A DNA stretch of 64,000 nucleotides, taken from positions 930,001 to 994,000 of the forward strand of contig NZ_CP121695.1 in the NCBI RefSeq assembly GCF_029761915.1, written 5' to 3'. The stretch comes from Bradyrhizobium sp. CB1650 (GTDB lineage: Bacteria > Pseudomonadota > Alphaproteobacteria > Rhizobiales > Xanthobacteraceae). This document shows, piece after piece, positions 17,930 to 27,188 of this stretch. Under the pieces are notes generated by a model that was not told the DNA's origin, ran no database searches, and saw only the letters and a list, made by a program, of their open reading frames with translations. A program made the position numbers and the translations under genes. Position 1 is the first letter of the stretch, and each line of letters opens with the position of its first letter.

Positions 17930-17955
17930 ATCCTCTCGCCTTGGCGCGAGAGGAT
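17930..17955 (+). terminator. Perfect 10-bp hairpin upstream of the Rieske fusion gene
   Basis: ATCCTCTCGC (17930-17939) pairs perfectly with GCGAGAGGAT (17946-17955) around a six-base loop. No T-run follows, so it could be a Rho-assisted terminator for dedA or a leader structure of the next gene, which starts 55 bp downstream. Confidence 0.45.
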
Positions 17956-18010
17956 CCCTATGTTGCGGAGTACCTGCAGTGCCACCAAAGCGGCAATGGG
18001 AGGTATGCTC

Positions 18011-19792
18011 ATGGACGCGCCTAGCAAGGAATTTGCGCTGGCGGGCAGCCTTGAGGAGCTGAAGGTCAAGGGGCGGCTCGTTGTGCATGGTGGCCATCGT
18101 CCGATCCTCGTCATCTACGATCGCGGGCGCGTCTTCGCCCTCGACAATCGGTGCCCGCACATGGGCTTCCCGCTCGAGCGCGGCAGCGTCGAGGACGGCA
18201 TCTTGACCTGTCACTGGCACCACGCGCGCTTCGATCTTGAAAGCGGCTGCACCTTCGACCTATGGGCGGACGACGTGCCGATCTGCCCGGTCGAGGTGCG
18301 CAATGGTGACGTCTGGGTGAAGACCACGTTCACGGATGCCGATCTCGCCGCGCACTGGCAGCAGCGGCTTGCGAACGGCCTCGCCCACGACCTCGGCCTC
18401 GTCATTGCCAAGGCCGTGCATGGTCAGCTCGCGGCCGGCGTACCGCAGGCCGAAATCATCCGCCAGTTGGCGCTGTTCGGGACACAAAATCGCGACGGCT
18501 GGGGCGTGGGTCTTACGATTCTTACGGCACTCGCCAATCTCCTGCCTGTGCTGCCCGAGGAGGAAGCCTATCTCGCTCTGTTTCACGGCGCACAGCGCGT
18601 GGCAGCGGACTGCGACGACGCGTCGCCGCGGCGGGAACGCGCGCCGCTGGGCAGCCGGCCGGATCCGGCCGCGCTCAAACGCTGGCTGCGGCGTTGGACA
18701 AACGTCCGCCATCGCGAGGCGGCCGAGCGCACCCTGCTCACGGCGATTGCGGCCGGCTTCTCCCCGGCTGAACTCGCCGATGCCCTGTTCGCCGCCGCGA
18801 CCGGGCGGGCGTTCGCCGACACCGGGCACTCGCTCGACTTCATCAACAAGGCGTTCGAGTGCCTCGACCTGGTCGGCTGGCAACACGCGGCGGCTCTGCT
18901 GCCGACTGTCGTCGGTCAGATGGTCGTGGCCCGTGGCGCCGAGGAATCGACGGCCTGGCGCCAGCCCTTTGACCTTGTTGCCTTGTCTGAGGAAGCAACC
19001 AGTGAACTCGCGGACCTGTTCGCTGTCGGACGCCGCTCGCCTGACTGGTCGGGCCACACCGCACTGGCTCGAGAGCTGCTCGGTGACGATCCGGCCATGA
19101 TCGTTGAGGCGCTGAAGCAGGCGATCCGCGCCGGGGCCGCTCCTGCCGACCTTGGCCAATCCCTCGCGTACGCGGCCGCGCTCAGGGTGGCGCGCTTCGG
19201 CAATGCCAACGAGCACGCCGATTGGGAGACGGCGCATCACGTCTTCACCTACGCCAACGCAGTCCACCAGATGCTGACGCGGATCGGGACGGCCAACGTC
19301 GATACTCACGGCACGGCCGTCCGCGGCGTGTTGCACGGAGCGATGGCGCTCTACCTTGCTCGCTATCTCAATGTGCCGCCGGCGCGCATCCCGGGCGACG
19401 GCGGGGAGCAGCTCGATGCTCTGCCCGCGGATCCGGAGACGATCGGCGCCGCCTTGCTCGACGCCTTCGACCGGCAGCGACAGGTCGATCTCGCCGCGAG
19501 CCTGGTGGCACGGCATCTCACGCTCGGCCATTCGCCGCAGGCGTTGATCGCCACGCTCGCGCACGCGGTGCTGCGCGAAGATGCAGGCTTCCATGCGTAT
19601 CAGATGCTGGAGGCGGGGGTGCGGCAATTCGGCGCCTGGGGCGACACGGCCGAGGGCCGGCACATCCTCATCGCCGTTGCCCGCTATCTGGCGGCACATT
19701 CACCGACCGAACGCGCGTCCCTGCAGACAGCCGACATCGCCCGCCGCTTGATGCGGGGTGGCGAGCTGCATCAAGAGGCTGGATCGTTCTGA
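18011..19792 (+). CDS. Rieske [2Fe-2S] domain fused to a large helical domain of unknown function
   Basis: The 593-residue protein begins with a Rieske ferredoxin-like domain (about 1-105) carrying RCPHMGFPLERG and LTCHWHHARFDLESG, i.e. CxH and CxxH cluster ligands. The remaining 480 residues are Ala/Leu-rich helices with several His in ETAHHVFTYANAVHQML and GTAVRGVLHGAMALYLARYL. I do not recognise a catalytic fold there. GGGAGG at 17998-18003 sits seven bases before ATG 18011; an ATG at 18005 is also possible. The Rieske part probably transfers electrons to the C-terminal domain or to a partner, but no reductase is encoded nearby. Confidence 0.8.
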   Translation: MDAPSKEFALAGSLEELKVKGRLVVHGGHRPILVIYDRGRVFALDNRCPHMGFPLERGSVEDGILTCHWHHARFDLESGCTFDLWADDVPICPVEVRNGDVWVKTTFTDADLAAHWQQRLANGLAHDLGLVIAKAVHGQLAAGVPQAEIIRQLALFGTQNRDGWGVGLTILTALANLLPVLPEEEAYLALFHGAQRVAADCDDASPRRERAPLGSRPDPAALKRWLRRWTNVRHREAAERTLLTAIAAGFSPAELADALFAAATGRAFADTGHSLDFINKAFECLDLVGWQHAAALLPTVVGQMVVARGAEESTAWRQPFDLVALSEEATSELADLFAVGRRSPDWSGHTALARELLGDDPAMIVEALKQAIRAGAAPADLGQSLAYAAALRVARFGNANEHADWETAHHVFTYANAVHQMLTRIGTANVDTHGTAVRGVLHGAMALYLARYLNVPPARIPGDGGEQLDALPADPETIGAALLDAFDRQRQVDLAASLVARHLTLGHSPQALIATLAHAVLREDAGFHAYQMLEAGVRQFGAWGDTAEGRHILIAVARYLAAHSPTERASLQTADIARRLMRGGELHQEAGSF

Positions 19793-19906
19793 ACATCACG
19801 CGCTAAGGACGATTTGAAGTGACAAAGCCTGCGCCGACCAACCGAGACGCGCTTCCATCGCCATTTTCGCGTTGCCTCTGCTTTGCGAATGAATATGACG
19901 GCCGGA

Positions 19907-21190
19907 TCATGTCCCGGACAGAACCGCGATAGCACGGCCCCCTTGGGGGTCGTCCGACCCGGCGGCGGTCGCGCCTGTCTGGACTTCGATCGTCGGCGTC
20001 ACGCCCACGCCCTCCAGGCGCTCACCATCGACCCGGACATCTTCGACCGCGAGCAGCAGCGGGCCGCCTCCGATGAGGAATGCGGTGGCGGCAAGGACAG
20101 CGCCCTCCGTCCGGGTGCCGATGAGTTCGCCCAGCCGGTACTTTTTGAACCCATAGGCAAGGACCTCCTTGCCGCTGCGCGTACGGCCGTTGATGAGCAT
20201 CGCAACGGGCTTGCGCCACTTCACATTCACGAATTCGCTAGTGCCGCTTCGGCCTGTGACCTGCATTGTTGGCGCGCGCGGATTGAAGAGATCGAGATAT
20301 TCGGGTTGCGCGCCGCCCCAGCCATCTCGCAAATCCCAAATCAGCGCGTCCGCGTCTCTTAACGCCCCTTGAGACAGCAGGGATTCAAGAGCGCGTTGGT
20401 AGACGGAGCCGGCATAGCACCACACATGGACATAGCCGATGCGTCGTCCGTTGGACTCAATGATGCGCGCACTCGACTCCAATCCACGAAGGAACATTTT
20501 GGTGGGCTCAAGATCGACTGGCGTGACCGGGACTTGCAGCACCAAGGCGCCTCGATTGACCTGCAAGACAAGCGATTTGCCGACCTTCCCACGAAAGGAC
20601 CCGATCGGCTCAAATGCCTTCCCGTCCGCCGCAATGATTTCGTCACCGGCACGGAGTCCCGCCTGCTGCGCTGGCGCTCCATCTATGACGCCGGTAATCG
20701 TGTTGCAACCCCTCGCCTCGAAACCTGAAATGATACCGATGCCGGGGTATGAGATGCGGCCGTCTGGAAACGCACGCTGCAGTCCCCGGCGTCGCAGGGC
20801 GCCGACAAAGATGTCTGCAAGCTGATAGTATTCCGGCTCATCCGGCGTATAGAAGCGCGTATGTGAAGCGTGCAACTCAGACAGCATGGCGTTAATGACG
20901 CGCGCCAGGGAGTCCTGCGAGGTTGCCCGCTCGACGTCTGGGAGGTATCTCGCCCGAACCGCCGGCCAGTCCAGCCAGTTGTGACGTGGATCGAAAAAGC
21001 GATCACGCACGGTCTGCCAAACGCTCTCGAAGGTCGCGACGCCATCAGCGGGAACATAGGAGTCGTTGGCCTCTCCCTTGAGAGGCTCCGCGGCGCTCGG
21101 GGCCTTCGCAGCCACGGCACATGCTGTAACCATGGCTGCGAGTCGCAACACTTGGCGACGCGAAGGCGATGTATCGACAACCTCTTTCAT
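19907..21190 (-). CDS. S41 family (C-terminal processing-like) peptidase, Tat-exported
   Basis: A 427-residue protein from ATG 21190. The N-terminus has a Tat-like signal (SPSRRQVLRLAAMVTACAVAA). A tail-specific protease N-terminal region (VWQTVRDRFFDPRHNWLDW) is followed by a PDZ domain (IDGAPAQQAGLRAGDEIIAA, about 185-205) and the S41 catalytic core: YVHVWCYAG, LIWDLRDGWGG and LINGRTRSGKEVLAYGFKK, with the nucleophile Ser followed by Lys as in this class. It is expected to cleave periplasmic proteins. A longer frame from 21274 exists, but the Tat motif supports 21190. Confidence 0.85.
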   Translation of the reverse strand: MKEVVDTSPSRRQVLRLAAMVTACAVAAKAPSAAEPLKGEANDSYVPADGVATFESVWQTVRDRFFDPRHNWLDWPAVRARYLPDVERATSQDSLARVINAMLSELHASHTRFYTPDEPEYYQLADIFVGALRRRGLQRAFPDGRISYPGIGIISGFEARGCNTITGVIDGAPAQQAGLRAGDEIIAADGKAFEPIGSFRGKVGKSLVLQVNRGALVLQVPVTPVDLEPTKMFLRGLESSARIIESNGRRIGYVHVWCYAGSVYQRALESLLSQGALRDADALIWDLRDGWGGAQPEYLDLFNPRAPTMQVTGRSGTSEFVNVKWRKPVAMLINGRTRSGKEVLAYGFKKYRLGELIGTRTEGAVLAATAFLIGGGPLLLAVEDVRVDGERLEGVGVTPTIEVQTGATAAGSDDPQGGRAIAVLSGT

Positions 21191-21407
21191 CGTCTGAACT
21201 CGCGGTGGAGCGCCTGCCGGGGCGCGTTCGGCGGCCATTCGATCCCGGCACGTTACCGAATCCTCGCGCTCCATTGGCGAAAATCAGGAGGTGCCAGCGA
21301 TCCTGCCACCACGAGGCTACTTCCCGCAGAACTTTCGCCTGTCGGGCTCACGCCCCGTTGAGGATGAAATCGCCGTCAGGACGGGCGTCATGGCGGCGGT
21401 TGCCGAA

Positions 21408-22100
21408 TCAGTCGTCCGCGATGGCCGCCAAATCCGTCCTCACATCGAGAAATCGTCCAACCAGCAGTGCCCCCCGAACGGTCCGGCTCGAGCTTAAGAT
21501 GAAGACGAGCCCCAGCACCATCAGCAGCACGCCGAGCCAGGTTGCCGTCCATCCTCTCCCGTCGTCGGCCGCCTCGACGATGGGAAAGGCGACCGTCGCC
21601 GGAGGCACGGAGGCGGCAACCGCTTCGCTGACAGCCGGCGCGGCCGCCAGAAGCGTCTCCACGTCGACCTGGCGCGGGGTGGGACGGTCGGGCGTAAGCT
21701 GATCAGTCGCAGGCATGGGAACGACGGGCTCCGGCACGAGGGCCGCGGCCCAGGTAGCGAGGACGGGAGCAGCGTCGGCCACCTTGAACTCGGGCGTAGG
21801 CGGGGTCGGCTGGGGCGTTTCCGCCGCTCCGGAGCGCAGCAGCTCCGCGCGCGCATCTACGATCGCCTTGCGCTTGCGCAGCGTGGGCTCGTTCTTCTTG
21901 GCAGCGGGCACACGATGCCTGGCGGCTTGGCCATGCGGCTTCTTCGCCGGCGCGGTCCCCTCGGCGGCCTGGAACCAGCATTTGCGGTGACCGTCGAAAC
22001 GATAGACCCAGTGCTGGCCGTCGGCCGTCGGCTCGCCGGGTTGCGAGAGGCACTCCTCTGCGGCGGGAGCGGACGACCCCGCCGCCCTGGTTCGGCGCAA
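21408..22100 (-). CDS. Hypothetical Pro/Ala-rich protein with C-terminal membrane anchor
   Basis: A 230-residue frame apparently starting at TTG 22100. The N-terminus contains EECLSQPGEPTADGQHWVYR and HRKCWFQAAEG, a recurrent rhizobial motif of unknown function. A basic KKPHGQAARHR stretch and a Pro/Ala-rich middle follow, then one membrane helix (WLGVLLMVLGLVFILSSS, about 188-205). It looks like a membrane-tethered protein with a flexible stalk. The start codon is uncertain because no ATG lies in frame upstream. Confidence 0.6.
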   Translation of the reverse strand: MRRTRAAGSSAPAAEECLSQPGEPTADGQHWVYRFDGHRKCWFQAAEGTAPAKKPHGQAARHRVPAAKKNEPTLRKRKAIVDARAELLRSGAAETPQPTPPTPEFKVADAAPVLATWAAALVPEPVVPMPATDQLTPDRPTPRQVDVETLLAAAPAVSEAVAASVPPATVAFPIVEAADDGRGWTATWLGVLLMVLGLVFILSSSRTVRGALLVGRFLDVRTDLAAIADD

Positions 22101-22287
22101 GATAACACATCCATCTGACCCCTCAATGTCGTTGCGGCATTGCGGCCCGGCTCAATGCAGTTAAGCGTCACGAGTGTCGGTCTCTGCGATAGAGGGCGGC
22201 CTGCTGATTTCCGCTTCGCCTTGCAAGCGACCGAGGTCGTGTGGCGATGCAATACAACGCGATGGCCCAGAACCGACGTGCGAGCCA

Positions 22288-22770
22288 TCATGCGTCGCGA
22301 GGAACGATGTAGAGCAGATGAGGCAGTATAAGCTCTGGAGAATAATAAAATGGCCCTTCGCCGATCCTGATGGCTCCCATTCGCTTGTAGAAGCCTTCGG
22401 CCGAAGGTTCGGCGTGGATCATCAGGGCACCGGCTTTCAGCTCCTTGGCACGCGTGACGGCCGCCTCGAAAAGCAGCCGGCCAACGCCGCGTTTCCAAAA
22501 CGGTGGATCGACGAAGATGCCGTAGAGCTGCGCAATACCCAGAACTGCGGTTGGCGTCACAGTTACAACCCCAACTGCCTCTCCAGCCTCGTCTTCCGCC
22601 ACTCGAACATAGCCGCCGGCGATCAACGGCATCGTGACGGTGAGTGCCGGCATCACCCGATCGATGAAAGCCTCGTCGTACCCTGCTTGTGCAGTAGCGC
22701 GCACGCAGAGGCGCGTGAGGCCGCGCTGGTCTTCCGGCTTGGCACCGCGAATTGAATAAAGTTCCGCCAT
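22288..22770 (-). CDS. GNAT family N-acetyltransferase
   Basis: A 160-residue protein with the GNAT acetyl-CoA fold: AGGYVRVAEDEAGEAVGVVT (strands 2-3), LYGIFVDPPFWKRGVGRLLF (strand 4 and the R/Q-x-x-G-x-G/A pyrophosphate loop, here KRGVGRLL) and a C-terminal SAEGFYKRMGAIRIGEGPFY. The substrate cannot be predicted. It is transcribed alone; the 3' end lies near a short inverted-repeat-rich intergenic region. Confidence 0.88.
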   Translation of the reverse strand: MAELYSIRGAKPEDQRGLTRLCVRATAQAGYDEAFIDRVMPALTVTMPLIAGGYVRVAEDEAGEAVGVVTVTPTAVLGIAQLYGIFVDPPFWKRGVGRLLFEAAVTRAKELKAGALMIHAEPSAEGFYKRMGAIRIGEGPFYYSPELILPHLLYIVPRDA

Positions 22771-23388
22771 CTAACAGATCGATCGAAAGATGCCGTCCTG
22801 GCGTGTGGGAAAGCCGAGACCGGTCGCAAAGGGTCAACCGCGCCGTTCAGCCTCGTCCAACAGTAAAGCACGGATCTACAGCGGACGTGCGGGCGATTTC
22901 CAACTTGTTCGGCTCCGGGCCCAGGCCGTGTAGAAACTCGACGTCATCGTCTTGAGATAGATTGTGATTCCTTGAGACACAGACAGAGAAGATCGAGCGT
23001 TCTCGCGAACGACTGGCAAACAACCTCCCATGGAATTGTTTTCTATCGAATCTCCTGACGTCGGAGTTTCCACACAGTCTGGGCCAACTCCAGACATCTA
23101 ACGGAGCAGCAGTCGTCGCCTCCGCACGGGACGTTATTAGGTCGTGGCCGCGCACTTACTGCGACCAGCGATGCGCAAATTGACATCGGTGAGGATGACA
23201 GCCCCGGCGAACGTATCGAGCGCCGTCTCGAACGGCGCGGCAACCATGCTCTTGACGTCAAGAACCTGGCTGTCCGCCACCGCGTGCTGAAGGTGCGGGA
23301 GTATGTGCCATCCACCAAAGAAAGGGATATAACTATTTCCGTAGTCTCCAGGGTTCGCTTAGGCCGCACCGAGATACCGAGGGGAGCC
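22771..23388. other. 618-bp intergenic region upstream of cyclase 1
   Basis: No recognisable gene. The plus-strand frame of the downstream cyclase stays open for some distance upstream (about 23156-23388) without homology I can name, and the minus-strand frames lack ribosome-binding sites. It must contain promoters for the GNAT gene and cyclase 1. Confidence 0.4.
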
Positions 23389-26300
23389 ATGCAGCAGATT
23401 GCGGACTGGCTCAACGCACTTGGCCTAGGGCAATACGCGCAGCGCTTTGCCGAGAACGACATTGATCCAAGCGTTCTGCGTGATCTCACCGACCATGACC
23501 TCGAGAAAATCGGTGTCTCGCTCGGCCATCGCAGGAAGATATTGCGCGCGATTGCGGAGCTCGATGAGATCAGACCGAGATCCGCTCCTGCTCCTCGGAC
23601 CGAGCCGGAAAGACGTCAGCTCACGGTGATGTTCGCTGATCTTGTTGGTTCGACAGCGCTCTCGACAAGACTCGACCCTGAGGACTTGCGGGAAATCATT
23701 AGCGCGTACCACCGCTGCTGTGCCGAGCAGATCGAGAAATTTGGTGGGTTCGTTGCCAGATACATGGGCGACGGCGTACTCGCATATTTCGGCTACCCGC
23801 GGGCGGATGAAGACGATGCTGAGCGCGCGGTATGCGCCGGGCTGGCATTGGTCACGGCCGTGGCAGGACTCGATGCCGGCCCAGAGGGAATGTTGCGAGT
23901 GCGAGTTGGCATTGCCACTGGTTTGGTGGTCATAGGGGAGGGCGCGTCGCAGGAACACGAGGTCGTCGGTGAGACCCCGAATCTGGCCTCGCGGCTTCAG
24001 GCGCTGGCCGAGTCACAGACCGTGGTCATCGACGGCAGCACCTGTCGCCTCGTCGGTGGACTCTTTGAGTATGTCGCTCTCGGGAGCGTGTCCATCACAG
24101 GCTTCAGCGCCCCGGTGCCGGTCTGGCGAGTGATCGGTGCGAGCGCGATCGATAGCCGCTTCGAGGCCTTGCGCGTCGGCAGGACGCCCCTGCTGGGCCG
24201 CGATGAGGAGATCGAGCTGCTGATGCGCCGCTGGCAGCAAGCAACACGCGGCGATGGCTCGGTCATGTTGATATCGGGTGAGGCCGGGATCGGCAAATCG
24301 CGCCTCGCCGAGACTGTGGTGGAGCGCCTGAGCGATGAGCCACACATCCGCTTGCGCCGTTTCTGCTCACCGCACCACCAGGACAGCGCGCTTTTCCCGA
24401 CCATCTCACAGCTCGAGCGGGCAGCGGGATTCCGGCGAGACGATACGGACCAGCAACGGTTGGACAAGCTCGAGGCGTTGCTCGCGGAGGCAAGCGCTGA
24501 CCTCAGCGACGCTGTCCCTCTGATCGCGGACTTGCTGTCCGTGCGGGTCGGCGATCGCTATCCACCGCTCAGCTTCACCCCGCAGAAGCGCAAGGAGAAG
24601 ACGCTTGGGGTCCTCCTGGCTCAGCTCGAGGGACTGGCGGCGCGCCGGCCCGTGCTGATGGTGTTCGAGGACGTGCACTGGATCGACCCCACCTCGCTCG
24701 ACCTGTTGGACCTCATCGTCGACCGGGTGGCAACCCTCCGGGTGTTGCTGATCGTCACGTTCCGGCCAGAGTTCGCGCCGACCTGGATCGGGCGCTCGCA
24801 CGTGACATTGATCAGCCTCAGTCGTCTGCCGCGTCGACAACGTGCCGAGATGATCATGCGGGTGACCGGCGGCAAGGCGCTGCCCCAGGAGATCGCCGAA
24901 CACATCATCGATCGGACCGATGGCGTACCGCTGTTCATCGAGGAATTGACCAAGGCGGTGATCGAGAGCGGCATGCTGACCGACGCAGGCGACCGCTTTG
25001 ACGCGACGGGACCCGTGCCTCGGCTCGCCATCCCGACCTCGCTCCAAGCGTCGCTCCTGGCACGGCTCGATCGCTTGGCACCCGTGCGCGAGATGGCGCA
25101 GATCGGAGCCGCCCTCGGGCGATCGTTCTCGCATGAGCTGATTAGCGCCGTCGCGGCGATGCCGCAGCGGCAGGTGGACGCGGCTTTGGCGCAGCTCGTG
25201 GGCGCCGAATTGGTCTTCCAGCGGGGCACCCCGCCCGATGCCGAGTACACCTTCAAGCACGCGCTGGTCCAGGACGCAGCCTATAGCACCTTGCTGCGCG
25301 GTCGACGCCGGCAGATCCATGCCCGCATTGCGACAACGCTGGAGAGCGAGTTCCCTGAAATCGTGGCCACTCAGCCGCAACTCATGGCCCACCATTGTGT
25401 CGAGGCCGGGTTCAACGAGAAGGCGGTCAGCTACCGGCTCAAGTCCGGCCAGCAGGCGGTCGCACGATCGGCGATGACGGAAGCGGTGTCGCAGTTGCAG
25501 AGGGGCCTGGAATTGCTGGCGAACATGCCCGAGGAGTCCCGGCCCCTTGAGCACGAGCTTGACCTGCAAATCGCCCTCGGACGGGCCCTGATGGCAACCC
25601 GTGGGTATTCGGCGCCGGTCGTGGCCGACACCCTCGTCAGGGCGCGAGCGCTCGCCGAGCGGTTCGATCGACCGGATCGTCTCGCTCCGCTGCTCTATTT
25701 CCAATGGGGTTTCCATATGGTTCGGGCCGAGCACGAGCTGGCGGTGTCCCTTGCCGAGCAGTTGGAGACATTGGGCCAGACAAGAAAAGATCAAACCATT
25801 CAGTTGCTGGGCCACTATATCCATGGCGCCAGTTGCTACTTCCGCGGGGAGTTTGTGACAGCGCGCGCCCTTCTCGAGCTGTGTGACGGCTTGAGACATC
25901 CGGCCGCTCGCGCGACTTGCGCCGCCATAGCGGTGGCCGATCCGCACGCGGCGAGCCTGGGTCACCTGGCGTTGACATTGACGCTTCTGGGCGATCTCGA
26001 TCAGGGACGCACACGCGTGGACGAGACGTTGTCGGAAGCCCGCCGGCTCAACCATCCGTTCACGGTGGCCTTTGTGTTGAGCAAGGTGTGTGCGGTCGAG
26101 GCGGCCGCCGGCTGGCTGCATCATGCACGGCGGCACGCGGAGGAGCTGGAGACTCTCTCGAATGAGCACGGATTTCCGCTCTGGTTGGGCTTAGGACTGC
26201 TTCACCATGGTCGGTCAGTGACAGCACTTGGACAGGCCCAGGATGGCCTCGCGGTGCTCGCGAGAGGGCTCTCGGTGCTTCGTTCTGCCGGAGCCGTCGT

Positions 26301-26703
26301 ACACACGCCGCTCGCGCTCTGCTTTCTCGCCGAGGCTCACACGAAGGTCGGGCATCTGCAGGAGGCGCAGAATTGCCTCGTCGAGGCTGCACAGCTCATC
26401 GAGACGACCGACGAGCGGTCCAGTGAGGTCGAGTTGCATCGACTTCGAGGCGATCTGATGAATGCGCGAGGCGACCAAGCCGCTGCGGAGCAAAATTATT
26501 ATCGAGCGCTCGCTGCGGCGAAGCGCCAGAGCGCGAAGACATTTGGGCTGGGCGCTGCGACCAGCCTCGTCCGTCTGTGGCGCGAGCAAGGCAAGCGCGC
26601 GGAAGCTCGCGACCTCCTCGCGCTGGGGTATGGCTGGTTCACCGAAGGCTTCGACACGCCGCTCCTGCGGGATGCCAAGGCACTGCTCGACCAGTTGGCT
26701 TGA
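23389..26703 (+). CDS. SAM / class III nucleotide cyclase / P-loop ATPase / TPR protein (1)
   Basis: A 1104-residue signalling protein. Residues 1-62 form a SAM domain (WLNALGLGQYAQRFAENDI). A class III adenylate/guanylate cyclase domain follows (about 78-240) with metal-binding Asp in VMFADLVGST and ARYMGDGVLAYFG. Next comes a STAND/AAA-type ATPase with Walker A SGEAGIGKSRLAE (near 306) and Walker B VLMVFEDVHWIDPTS (near 425). The C-terminal half is TPR-like (about 680-1100). The ATG at 23389 has GAGGGGA upstream and is where the SAM domain begins. It is the first of three paralogues in this window. It is expected to make cAMP or cGMP in response to a signal sensed by the ATPase/TPR part; the signal is unknown. 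Confidence 0.92.
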   Translation: MQQIADWLNALGLGQYAQRFAENDIDPSVLRDLTDHDLEKIGVSLGHRRKILRAIAELDEIRPRSAPAPRTEPERRQLTVMFADLVGSTALSTRLDPEDLREIISAYHRCCAEQIEKFGGFVARYMGDGVLAYFGYPRADEDDAERAVCAGLALVTAVAGLDAGPEGMLRVRVGIATGLVVIGEGASQEHEVVGETPNLASRLQALAESQTVVIDGSTCRLVGGLFEYVALGSVSITGFSAPVPVWRVIGASAIDSRFEALRVGRTPLLGRDEEIELLMRRWQQATRGDGSVMLISGEAGIGKSRLAETVVERLSDEPHIRLRRFCSPHHQDSALFPTISQLERAAGFRRDDTDQQRLDKLEALLAEASADLSDAVPLIADLLSVRVGDRYPPLSFTPQKRKEKTLGVLLAQLEGLAARRPVLMVFEDVHWIDPTSLDLLDLIVDRVATLRVLLIVTFRPEFAPTWIGRSHVTLISLSRLPRRQRAEMIMRVTGGKALPQEIAEHIIDRTDGVPLFIEELTKAVIESGMLTDAGDRFDATGPVPRLAIPTSLQASLLARLDRLAPVREMAQIGAALGRSFSHELISAVAAMPQRQVDAALAQLVGAELVFQRGTPPDAEYTFKHALVQDAAYSTLLRGRRRQIHARIATTLESEFPEIVATQPQLMAHHCVEAGFNEKAVSYRLKSGQQAVARSAMTEAVSQLQRGLELLANMPEESRPLEHELDLQIALGRALMATRGYSAPVVADTLVRARALAERFDRPDRLAPLLYFQWGFHMVRAEHELAVSLAEQLETLGQTRKDQTIQLLGHYIHGASCYFRGEFVTARALLELCDGLRHPAARATCAAIAVADPHAASLGHLALTLTLLGDLDQGRTRVDETLSEARRLNHPFTVAFVLSKVCAVEAAAGWLHHARRHAEELETLSNEHGFPLWLGLGLLHHGRSVTALGQAQDGLAVLARGLSVLRSAGAVVHTPLALCFLAEAHTKVGHLQEAQNCLVEAAQLIETTDERSSEVELHRLRGDLMNARGDQAAAEQNYYRALAAAKRQSAKTFGLGAATSLVRLWREQGKRAEARDLLALGYGWFTEGFDTPLLRDAKALLDQLA

Positions 26704-27188
26704 TGCGATTCATCTCTTGCGTGCACACCTGCACTCCAAGGTTTGACGCACTTTGGTCGATGATCTCATGAAGTGTTATCCGCTGCTCGTCGCCGCCGCA
26801 GGATTGCGTGACGCGCAATTCTCTTCGATTCGTCTAGGGCGGCCAGAAGAGCTTCCCAGCCTGCATTCAACCACGTGCCGAAACATGGTATCGTAAGAAT
26901 GTGCGAACGCGATGGGAGGCGTCTCATGACTGAGGTGCTCATCATTAGGGCGATTACTCGCGCCAGATTTTCCTTCTGGGATCGTAAGGGTCGCGCTCGA
27001 CGGCGAGCGCGCCACCTGATCGGCTGGAGATTTCACCGCGTCGCCGACCTCAACGTCGCCGCGATGCTGTCCTGAGCCCAGCCGGCGCGGACGGATTTCG
27101 GCGCGTTCCCGAAAGCTGTGAAATCTCTCGCGACGCTCCTGAGACCCGCGGCTCGTCCGTGCGTGAATTGCAACGGTAGGAGGGCATA
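26704..27188. other. 485-bp intergenic region
   Basis: AT-richer than its surroundings in 26776-26960. No RNA gene or conserved small ORF was recognised. A GGTAGGAGGG ribosome-binding site for the downstream lactonase-like gene lies at its right end. Confidence 0.4.

Noticed and set aside
18260..19699. A 479-residue minus-strand open frame
   Set aside because: Shadow of the Rieske fusion gene, whose cluster motifs fix the coding strand.
24406..26169. A 587-residue minus-strand open frame
   Set aside because: Shadow of cyclase 1; no domain and no start signal.
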